A stretch of 64,000 bases of DNA from CAVWSM01 sp963799425 (lineage in GTDB: Bacteria; Actinomycetota; Actinomycetes; Jiangellales; Jiangellaceae). The DNA lies in contig CAWCXA010000013.1 of the NCBI GenBank assembly GCA_963799425.1, positions 1 through 64,000 of the forward strand. The letters are read 5' to 3'. A program made the position numbers and the translations under genes. This document shows, piece after piece, positions 57,686 through 64,000 of this stretch (position 1 is its first letter; every line of letters begins with the position of its first letter). The notes beneath the pieces are model-generated. The model was not told where the DNA came from, did no database searches, and saw nothing but the letters and a program-made list of their open reading frames with translations.

Positions 57686-58369
57686 CTAGGCGCGCACTCC
57701 GGTGCGCAGCGCCACCATCTCGAGCACCGCATGCACAGTGTCGTCGAGAGACAGGTGCGACGAGTCGACGGTGTCGACGCCGGCGGCCGCCTCGAGGAAC
57801 TCCGCGACCGTCGCGTCGTCGGCGTCGCGCCGGAGCACCTCATCCTCGGTCGCAGTGAGCGAGAGCGCGTCGTCCTGGCCGTGCAGCTCGCGGGCGCGTC
57901 GTGCAACGCGGGAGCGCTCGTCGGCGGTGAGCAGGATGCGTACGGGCGCGTCGGGCGCGACGACGGTGGTGATGTCTCGGCCCTCGATCACGACGCCGCC
58001 CTGCTCGGCAAAGGCACGCTGTCGGCGCACCAGCTCTTGACGCACGCCGAGGTTGGTGGCGATCAGCGAGACCTGGGCGGAGATGCGTGACTCGCGGATC
58101 GCCGCACCGACATCGAGGCCGTCGACGTGCACCGTTGGCCGATCCGGGTCGGTGCCCAGCTCGATCGGCAGCTCGCGCGCCAGCGCCGCAATGCGCTCCT
58201 GGTCGGTGAGGTCGTCGCCGCGCTCGAGCGCCCACCAAGTCAGGCCGCGATACATGGCGCCAGTGTCGAGATAGGCCAACCCGAGCGCGGATGCCACCCG
58301 GCGGGCGACGGTCGACTTGCCGGACCCGGACGGTCCGTCGATCGCGATCACGAGTCGGCTTGGATCCAT
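57686..58369 (-). CDS. cmk: Cytidylate kinase
   Basis: Cmk phosphorylates CMP and dCMP with ATP. The 227-residue protein has the P-loop IDGPSGSGKSTVARRVASAL and the substrate segments LAYLDTGAMYRGLTWWALER, GVVIEGRDITTVVAPDAPV and ADERSRVARRARELHGQD. ATG 58369 gives normal length; the longer frame is a shadow of tyrA. In many bacteria cmk is next to der, as here. Confidence 0.95.
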   Translation of the reverse strand: MDPSRLVIAIDGPSGSGKSTVARRVASALGLAYLDTGAMYRGLTWWALERGDDLTDQERIAALARELPIELGTDPDRPTVHVDGLDVGAAIRESRISAQVSLIATNLGVRQELVRRQRAFAEQGGVVIEGRDITTVVAPDAPVRILLTADERSRVARRARELHGQDDALSLTATEDEVLRRDADDATVAEFLEAAAGVDTVDSSHLSLDDTVHAVLEMVALRTGVRA

Positions 58370-58430
58370 GCGGCGCACGCGGGTCCTTTCGATCAGGGAG
58401 GCGCCACGAGGGTACGGCCTTCGACCGACA

Positions 58431-59510
58431 TCACTCGTGGACCGTCCACCCGTGACCACGAAGAGTGTCGGCCAGCGCCCGCTCCTCCTCCTCGCGTACG
58501 TCCAGCTCGACAACACCCGTCGGCTTCCCGAACTGGTGCTCGATGCGTACGTCCTCAACGTTGACCCCAGCCAGCCCCACATCGGCGAACAGCCGCGTGA
58601 GCTGTCCCGGACGGTCCTCGACCATGACCTGTACGGCGACAAAGCGCACGCTCGCGGCCCCGCCATGCTTGCCGGGCAGCCGCTCGCGACCGGCGACCCC
58701 CCGCGACAGCACCTCACCCAAACCAGGATGCGCCGCGCCGCCGGCGAAGGCATCGAGCGCGTCGATGGCCCGGTCGAGGTCGCCGCGCAGCGCCGTCAGG
58801 ACCGAACGGACGGCGTCGGCATTGGCCCCGAGGATGTCCACCCACAGGGCCGGATCGCTGCCGGCCACCCTTGTCACGTCGGTCACCCCGGGCCCGGCCA
58901 GCCGCACCGCCTCCTCGGGGGCCGCCGCCAGCCGACCCGCGACAAGGCTCGACACCAGGTGCGGGGCATGCGAGACCAGCGCCACCGCGGCGTCATGCTC
59001 CGCAGGGCTCATGCGCAGCGGGGTGGCTCCGCACGCCACCACGACCGCCTCTGCGAGCTCCACCGCGCGCGGGTCGGTGGCCTGATCGGGACACAGCACC
59101 CAGGGGCGGCCCTCGAACAGGTCGTAGCTCGCGCCGCCCGGCCCGGAAACTTCACGGCCCGCCATCGGGTGCCCGCCCACGTACCGCTCCGGATGTATGG
59201 CGCGTTCGGCCACCTCCGCGTGCGGCATGGCCTTCACGCTCGCCACGTCGGTGACGTACGCCGCGTGCCCCTGGTCGAGGAGAGCGACGACACGGCCGGC
59301 CGTCGCGGCAGGAGGCACGGCAACAACGCCTAGGTCCACAGGGCCGTCCGGCGGAGCCGCGCTGCCAGCGCCCAGTGCGGCTGCGGTGCGTACGGCCTCG
59401 GGGTCGATGTCGTTGAGGTGCACCAGGACGCCGACCTTGGACAACGCGAGCCCGACAGACGTGCCGAGGAGCCCGGTGCCCACGACGAGCACGCTCGACG
59501 GCAGGCTCAC
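58431..59510 (-). CDS. tyrA: Prephenate dehydrogenase (TyrA) with ACT domain
   Basis: TyrA converts prephenate to 4-hydroxyphenylpyruvate with NAD+ in tyrosine synthesis. The 359-residue protein has the Rossmann motif VLVVGTGLLGTSVGLALSKV, the catalytic-region segment ERYVGGHPMAGREVSGPGGA and SPAEHDAAVALVSHAPHLVS. The C-terminal ~70 residues form an ACT domain (VQVMVEDRPGQLTRLFADVG, VNVEDVRIEHQFGKPTG), the usual site for feedback by tyrosine. It overlaps the pseudouridine synthase gene by four bases. Confidence 0.94.
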   Translation of the reverse strand: MSLPSSVLVVGTGLLGTSVGLALSKVGVLVHLNDIDPEAVRTAAALGAGSAAPPDGPVDLGVVAVPPAATAGRVVALLDQGHAAYVTDVASVKAMPHAEVAERAIHPERYVGGHPMAGREVSGPGGASYDLFEGRPWVLCPDQATDPRAVELAEAVVVACGATPLRMSPAEHDAAVALVSHAPHLVSSLVAGRLAAAPEEAVRLAGPGVTDVTRVAGSDPALWVDILGANADAVRSVLTALRGDLDRAIDALDAFAGGAAHPGLGEVLSRGVAGRERLPGKHGGAASVRFVAVQVMVEDRPGQLTRLFADVGLAGVNVEDVRIEHQFGKPTGVVELDVREEEERALADTLRGHGWTVHE

Positions 59511-60247
59511 AGCTGGACCTCGCGGTAGAGCAGGCCTACCTCTTCACGAGACAGGGTCCGCACCTTGCCCGGCCGCTGCTGGCCGAGGCGGATTGGCCCG
59601 ACCTGGGTGCGGACGAGCCGCAGGACGGGGTGGCCGACCTCCCCGAGCAGCCGTCGCACGATGTGCTTGCGGCCTTCGTGCAGCACCACCTCGACCATGA
59701 TCCGAGCACCGGCCTGTCCGGTGAGGCGGAACGAGTCGACGCGGGCGAACCCGTCATCGAGCACGACACCCTCGCGCAGCCGCTTGCCCAGGTCGCGGGC
59801 CACCGGCCCCTCGATCTCGGCGACGTAGGTCTTGGCGACCTCGTACGACGGGTGGCTGAGCCGGTGCGCCAGCTCGCCGTCGTTGGTCAACAGCAGCAGC
59901 CCCTCGGTGTCGGTGTCGAGGCGTCCGACGTGGAAAAGTCGAGTCTCCCGGTCGGCTACGTAGTCACCCAAGTTGGGCCGGCCCTCGGGGTCGCTCATCG
60001 TGCTCACCACCCCGCGCGGCTTGTTGATGGCGAGGTAGACCAGCCCTGAGTCCTCGGTCGTGATGCGCAGGCCGTCGACCTTGATCACGGCCGTCGCGGG
60101 ATCGACGCGCATGCCTTGCTCGGTGACGATGCGGCCGTCGACCTCGACCCGCCCCTGGGCGATCAGCTCCTCGGACGCGCGGCGACTGCCCATGCCCGCC
60201 GCGGCGAGCACCTTCTGCAGGCGGATGCCCTCGGTCGGCTCACTCAT
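59507..60247 (-). CDS. Pseudouridine synthase (RsuA/RluB family)
   Basis: The 246-residue enzyme makes pseudouridine in rRNA. An S4 RNA-binding domain (IRLQKVLAAAGMGSRRASEE, LIAQGRVEVDGRIV) precedes the catalytic domain with GRLDTDTEGLLLLTNDGELA; its second Asp is the catalytic residue. The last segment VVLHEGRKHIVRRLLGEVGH is family-typical. The ATG at 60247 overlaps the scpB stop by eight bases. RluB-type genes next to scpB are common in Gram-positive bacteria. Confidence 0.93.
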   Translation of the reverse strand: MSEPTEGIRLQKVLAAAGMGSRRASEELIAQGRVEVDGRIVTEQGMRVDPATAVIKVDGLRITTEDSGLVYLAINKPRGVVSTMSDPEGRPNLGDYVADRETRLFHVGRLDTDTEGLLLLTNDGELAHRLSHPSYEVAKTYVAEIEGPVARDLGKRLREGVVLDDGFARVDSFRLTGQAGARIMVEVVLHEGRKHIVRRLLGEVGHPVLRLVRTQVGPIRLGQQRPGKVRTLSREEVGLLYREVQL

Positions 60248-60869
60248 GTGCGGCACCCTCGTGCTGTGCTCCGTCACGGGGACCGAGCCGTACGTGCTCC
60301 TGCGCATCCTCGGCTTCCAGCGCGGCGACCTCGGGCAGCAGCGGAGCCAGCGGGGGGAGCTCGTCGAGGCCGGCAAGCCCAAGCCGCTCCAGGAAGTAGG
60401 ACGTGGTGGCGTAGAGGATCGCCCCACTCTCCGCGTCGGTGCCCACCTCTTCGATGAGCCCGCGCGAGACGAGCGTGCGCATGACGCCGTCGCTGTTGAC
60501 TCCGCGTACGGCCGCCACGCGTCCCCGGCTGACGGGCTGCCGGTAGGCGACTACCGACAGCGTCTCGAGCGCCGCCTGGGTCAGCCGGGCCTGCTGCCCG
60601 TCGAGCACGAATCGCTCCACCACGTCGGCATACTGCGGCCGCGTATAGAGCCGCCAGCCGCCGGCCACTTCGCGCAGCTCGAAGCCGCGCGCCGACTCGG
60701 TGTAGTCGCCTGCCAGTGCCTGTAGCGCATCGCCGACCACGGCGGTCGGGTGCTCGAGCACCTGCGCCAGCGTCACCTCGGTCACCGGCTCGTCGACCAC
60801 CAGCAAGATCGCCTCGATCGCCCCGCGCAGCTGCTGAGCCTCACTGATGGTGGCTGGCTGCTCGGTCAC
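60240..60869 (-). CDS. scpB: Segregation and condensation protein B
   Basis: ScpB is the winged-helix partner of ScpA in the SMC condensin complex. The 209-residue protein shows AQQLRGAIEAILLVVDEPVT, the conserved segments LYTRPQYADVVERFVLDGQQ, TQAALETLSVVAYRQPVSRG, VAAVRGVNSDGVMRTLVSRG and GAILYATTSYFLERLGL. It overlaps scpA by four bases and is translationally coupled to it. Confidence 0.95.
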   Translation of the reverse strand: MTEQPATISEAQQLRGAIEAILLVVDEPVTEVTLAQVLEHPTAVVGDALQALAGDYTESARGFELREVAGGWRLYTRPQYADVVERFVLDGQQARLTQAALETLSVVAYRQPVSRGRVAAVRGVNSDGVMRTLVSRGLIEEVGTDAESGAILYATTSYFLERLGLAGLDELPPLAPLLPEVAALEAEDAQEHVRLGPRDGAQHEGAAHE

Positions 60870-61705
60870 GGGGTGGGTTCCTCACGTTGGTCGTCGGACT
60901 GCACGGAAGAATCCTCGTCGAACTCGTCGCCCACCTCGACGTCGCCCTCGTCGTCGCCGGTCCAGCGGACGGACAGCTCGCCAAGCGGACTCAGCTGGTC
61001 AAACGAGACGACCCGCTCCCGATAGAGCTCGAGCAGCGCCAGGAACCTTCCGACCACATGCAGCGTGCTTTGGCAATCGGAGGTGAGCGCACGGAATGAG
61101 GCGCTACGAACCCGCCGCAGCCGCTCCACCATGATCGCCGCCTGCTCCCGTACGCTGACCCGGATCTCGTGCAGGTGGACGACCGACACTGTGGGCTGTG
61201 GTTTGGGTTTCAACGCACGGGCAGCGAGCGCCGCGAACTCATGCGGCCCAAGGCCAAGCAGGACCTCGGGCAGCAGCCGCATGTAGCGCTCCTCCAGCCC
61301 GACGGCACGGGGGAACCGGTGCGCCTCGTCGGCGAAGCGGGTGGAGAGCTGCGCTGCGACCTCCTTGTAGGCGCGGTACTGCAGCAGCCGGGCGAACAGC
61401 AGGTCCCGTGCCTCCAGCAGGGCGAGGTCCTCCTCGTCCTCGACCTCGCCGGCCGGCAGCAACCGGGCCGCCTTCAGATCGAGGAGGGTCGCCGCCACGA
61501 GCAGGAACTCGGAGGCCTCCTCCAGCTCCCACTCCCTGCCGCGCGCCTTGATGTAGCCGATGAACTCGTCGGTGACCTGCGACAGCGCCACCTCGGTGAC
61601 GTCTAGCTTGTGCTTGGCGATAAGGCCTAGCAGTAGGTCGAACGGCCCGGTGAAGTTGTCCAGCCGGACCTGGAACCGGTCGGCCGGCGCGGCGACGTCG
61701 GTCAC
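60866..61705 (-). CDS. scpA: Segregation and condensation protein A
   Basis: ScpA is the kleisin that bridges the SMC heads. The 279-residue protein has the N-terminal SMC-binding region (FQVRLDNFTGPFDLLLGLIA, KHKLDVTEVALSQVTDEFIG), the linker rich in acidic residues, and a C-terminal winged helix (GRFLALLELYRERVVSFDQL). The acidic tail (EGDVEVGDEFDEDSSVQ) is typical. It lies in a ParA-(104 aa)-ScpA-ScpB chain coupled by four-base overlaps. Confidence 0.95.
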   Translation of the reverse strand: MTDVAAPADRFQVRLDNFTGPFDLLLGLIAKHKLDVTEVALSQVTDEFIGYIKARGREWELEEASEFLLVAATLLDLKAARLLPAGEVEDEEDLALLEARDLLFARLLQYRAYKEVAAQLSTRFADEAHRFPRAVGLEERYMRLLPEVLLGLGPHEFAALAARALKPKPQPTVSVVHLHEIRVSVREQAAIMVERLRRVRSASFRALTSDCQSTLHVVGRFLALLELYRERVVSFDQLSPLGELSVRWTGDDEGDVEVGDEFDEDSSVQSDDQREEPTP

Positions 61706-62016
61706 CTGCGCAGGCGCCGCACCAGCTGGCTGTCTGGGCCACGGTCGGCGAGGTCGGCGAGCAACATGGCTACAGCCTCTCGCACCACCCGACCGCGGTC
61801 GACCTTGACTCCGTGCTCCCGGTTGAGCTGCAGCCGCGCGAGGTCCAGCTCGTGCAGCTCGTCCAGTGAGATATAGACGGTGATCTTCTCGTCGTGTCGT
61901 ACGCGACCCGACGTCCCCGGCCCACGCTTGGGCGGCGCCGCGAACAGCGCCGCTTCGTCAGCGGGGTCGTCTTTCGGGATGTCTGGGACCGCGCGGACGA
62001 CGTCGCGCGCGCTCAC
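61702..62016 (-). CDS. Conserved hypothetical protein between ParA and ScpA (104 aa)
   Basis: The N-terminus is loose and Pro/Arg-rich (DIPKDDPADEAALFAAPPKR). The C-terminal ~60 residues look like a ribbon-helix-helix DNA-binding fold (DEKITVYISLDELHELDLAR, VKVDRGRVVREAVAMLLADL): a short strand with two helices. It overlaps parA by four bases on one side and scpA by four on the other, so its product must be made in step with both. It may serve as the DNA-binding partner of this ParA in place of ParB. Confidence 0.75.
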   Translation of the reverse strand: MSARDVVRAVPDIPKDDPADEAALFAAPPKRGPGTSGRVRHDEKITVYISLDELHELDLARLQLNREHGVKVDRGRVVREAVAMLLADLADRGPDSQLVRRLRR

Positions 62017-62999
62017 GCGACCTGCCAGCGTGCGAGGAGCTCGCGGGCAAGTTGTCTATAGGCGTTGGCGCCGGGCGACCCGGGCGCGTAGCTGGTGATC
62101 GGGGTCTGGGCGACGTTCGACTCGGGGAACCGGACCGTGCGTGAGATGACGGTGTGGAAGACCCGATCGCCGAACGCATCGACCAGCCGGGCCACGACCT
62201 CGCGGGCGTGCACCGTGCGCGAGTCGTACATGGTCGCCAGCAGCCCGTCGATGACCAGCCGCTCGTTGAGCCGGTCGCGGACCTTCTCGATGGTGTCCTG
62301 CAGCAAGGCGACGCCCCGCAGCGCGAAGTATTCGCACTCCAGCGGCACCAACACGCTGTCGGCGGCAGTGAGGGCGTTGACCGTGAGCAAGCCGAGTGAC
62401 GGCTGGCAGTCGATGAGGATGACGTCATAGTCGGGCCGCGCCGGGCGGAGCGCCCGGGCGAGTGCCTGCTCGCGCGCGACCTCGTTGACCAGCTGCACCT
62501 CGGCGGCCGACAGGTCGATGTTGGCCGGCAGCAGGTCCATGCCGGGGATGTCGGTCTTGAGCACGACCTCATCCATCGGCAGACCCCGCTCCATGAGCAG
62601 GTTGTAGACGGACAGGTCGAGGTCGTGGGCGTCGATGCCGAGACCGACCGACAGGGCGCCTTGCGGATCGAAGTCGACCAGCAGGACGCGCCGACCGAGC
62701 TCGGCGATCGCGGCGCCCAGGTTGATCGTCGTCGTGGTCTTGCCCACGCCGCCCTTCTGGTTGCACATCGCGATCACGCGGGCCGGGCCGTGCCGCTCGA
62801 TCGGCGGCGGCTCCGGGAACTGCGGGAGCGGCCGCCCCGTCGGCCCGATGTCTCCGGCGGACATCACCGCCGCGGCCTCGTCAGGAGCAACAGGAGGTGT
62901 CAGGGTCAGCTGGGCGCGGGCGCCATCAGGATCACGTGCCGACTTCGCACCGCGACCGGCCTCCGCCGGCGCCGCCCGACCATTTGTCGACATGGCCAC
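62013..62999 (-). CDS. ParA family chromosome-partition ATPase
   Basis: The 328-residue protein has an Ala/Gly/Pro-rich N-terminal extension of ~80 residues before the Soj-like core: CNQKGGVGKTTTTINLGAAI (deviant Walker A), VLLVDFDPQGALSVGLGID, YDVILIDCQPSLGLLTVNAL and IDGLLATMYDSRTVHAREV. ParA dimers bind DNA when ATP-loaded. Linkage to scpA/scpB points to chromosome organisation. The start is GTG 62999 or ATG 62993. It is distinct from the ParA-like gene at 48.8 kb. Confidence 0.92.
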   Translation of the reverse strand: MAMSTNGRAAPAEAGRGAKSARDPDGARAQLTLTPPVAPDEAAAVMSAGDIGPTGRPLPQFPEPPPIERHGPARVIAMCNQKGGVGKTTTTINLGAAIAELGRRVLLVDFDPQGALSVGLGIDAHDLDLSVYNLLMERGLPMDEVVLKTDIPGMDLLPANIDLSAAEVQLVNEVAREQALARALRPARPDYDVILIDCQPSLGLLTVNALTAADSVLVPLECEYFALRGVALLQDTIEKVRDRLNERLVIDGLLATMYDSRTVHAREVVARLVDAFGDRVFHTVISRTVRFPESNVAQTPITSYAPGSPGANAYRQLARELLARWQVA

Positions 63000-63087
63000 T
63001 CGTCGTCAGAGCTCCTTGTCGTCGTATCGCTGTCGCGCACGACGCTAGGGGGCGGCGAGCCCGGAATGGTGGAGGCACGCCGAGGAG

Positions 63088-64000
63088 TCAGGCCAAAGCC
63101 CTCGGGTGCGCGGCCGCGTATACCTCGCGCAGCCGGTCGACCGTCACCAGCGTGTAGATCTGGGTCGTCGTGACCGACGCGTGCCCCAGCAGCTCCTGGA
63201 CGACTCGGACATCAGCGCCGCCGTCAAGGAGGTGCGTCGCGTACGAGTGGCGCAGCGTGTGCGGTGAGACCTCCTTGGTGACCCCTGCCCGCTCGGCCGC
63301 GGCACGCAACGCCAGCCACGCGGCCTGCCGGGTCAGCCGGCCGCCCCGCGCATTCAAGAACACCGCGGGCGTGCCGCGCCCCTTCGCGGCCAAGCCTGGC
63401 CGCGACTGCACGACATAGGCGGACAGCGCGGCGGCGGCGTACGAGCCCATCGGGACGAGCCGCTCCTTACCGCCCTTGCCCCGTAGATGCACCAGCGCGC
63501 CGTCGGTTCGGTCGAGCGTCACGTCGTCGAGGTCGAGCCCGACGGCCTCGGAGATGCGCGCGCCCGTGCCGTACAACACCTCGAGGAGCGCCCGGTCGCG
63601 CAGCGCCAGCGCGGTGCCCCCGACCGAGGCCGCCTCCAGGATGCGTACGACCTCGTCGACGTCGATCGCCTTGGGCAGCCGGCGGGGAGGGGTCGGGGGG
63701 CGTACGTCCCGGGCAGCGTCCGCGCCCACCGTGCCCTCCCGCAGCAGGAAACGGTGCAACCCGCGTACGGCCACCACCGACCGCGCGGCTGATGTCGACG
63801 TCAGCGGCGGATGATCGGCATCGCCCTCGCGCAACCACCGCAGGAACCCGGACACGTGCGCCTCCACGATCTCGTCGGGCGCCGAAACCCCTTGTGATTC
63901 AAGGAACTCCGCGTAGCGCCGCAGATCGCGCCGGTAGGACGACAACGTGTTGACAGCGAGCCCGCGCTCGACCGCGAGATGGTCGAGATAGCCCTCGATG
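63088..64000 (-). CDS. xerD: Tyrosine recombinase XerD, 5' partial
   Basis: The gene runs off the right edge; its first ~10 residues are missing, and the visible N-terminus reads IEGYLDHLAVERGLAVNTLS. XerC/XerD resolves chromosome dimers at dif. The core-binding domain is followed by the catalytic domain with all active residues: Arg in GTGARISEAVGLD, Lys in GKGGKERLVPMG, HTLRHSYATHL (His-x-x-Arg), His in LLGHASVTTTQIY, and Tyr in TQIYTLVTV. It is the first visible gene of a leftward cluster leading to parA and scpA. Confidence 0.93.
   Translation of the reverse strand, partial: IEGYLDHLAVERGLAVNTLSSYRRDLRRYAEFLESQGVSAPDEIVEAHVSGFLRWLREGDADHPPLTSTSAARSVVAVRGLHRFLLREGTVGADAARDVRPPTPPRRLPKAIDVDEVVRILEAASVGGTALALRDRALLEVLYGTGARISEAVGLDLDDVTLDRTDGALVHLRGKGGKERLVPMGSYAAAALSAYVVQSRPGLAAKGRGTPAVFLNARGGRLTRQAAWLALRAAAERAGVTKEVSPHTLRHSYATHLLDGGADVRVVQELLGHASVTTTQIYTLVTVDRLREVYAAAHPRALA

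Overview
The window is very GC-rich and comes from a high-GC Gram-positive bacterium (Actinomycetota). Hallmark genes are pafB/pafC beside tatA/tatC, the RNA-polymerase-binding protein RbpA, a resuscitation-promoting factor (Rpf) behind a c-di-AMP riboswitch, the GarA-FtsR-DUF151-MerR-DUF881-sbp division block, a separate Lnt/dolichol-phosphate-mannose-synthase pair, and a DUF222/HNH gene. Gene order looks like Propionibacteriales (Nocardioidaceae-like), but that placement is inference. Many genes start with GTG, and about ten start 6-7 bases after a TANNNT hexamer, which is the pattern of leaderless transcription.

Layout. 1-13.5 kb is housekeeping: two FKBP isomerases (the first frameshifted), frameshifted DUF3866, PafB/PafC, Tat translocase, a lipid kinase, the HelY helicase, a 5'-3' exonuclease, an M24 peptidase, an Lrp regulator and an amidohydrolase. 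13.9-22 kb carries Lnt, polyprenol-phosphate mannosyltransferase, FxsA, a GNAT enzyme, a complete IS30-family insertion sequence with inverted ends, RbpA (SigR/SigH-like promoter and a strong terminator), a glycerophosphodiesterase, and a CynX/NimT-type exporter divergent from a GntR regulator. 22-34 kb is accessory in character: an MMPL exporter, an MFS exporter, an AraC regulator, a VOC protein, a DUF1801 protein, a UvrA-like ATPase, a small secreted protein made of planctomycete-type DUF1559 repeats, a RibD/DHFR-like reductase and a second MMPL exporter.

34.4-45 kb holds the ydaO-type riboswitch and Rpf, an HTTM-type membrane protein with a partner, a membrane-anchored substrate-binding/VWA protein, a HAD phosphatase, a quinone oxidoreductase, TldD/TldE and a decayed DUF222/HNH gene. 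45-55 kb has DUF3467, glycine decarboxylase behind a glycine riboswitch, a ParA-like ATPase, and the MerR-DUF151-FtsR-GarA-DUF881-sbp-DUF881-phosphatidyltransferase block. 55-64 kb has a nucleoside deaminase, tRNA-Pro(GGG), and a long leftward cluster: Der, acyltransferase, Cmk, TyrA, RluB-type pseudouridine synthase, ScpB, ScpA, a small protein, ParA and XerD (cut by the window end).

The most interesting signal is at 25.18-27.20 kb. Four promoters share the element GGA(A/T)TCGAGAAGCA exactly 19 bases upstream of a TANNNT -10 hexamer. They drive the MMPL exporter (leftward), the MFS exporter through a 10-codon leaderless mini-ORF, the AraC gene, and the VOC-DUF1801-UvrA-like genes. I read this as one AraC-controlled drug or genotoxin defence regulon; two copies lie inside upstream genes and encode near-identical C-terminal tails on unrelated proteins.
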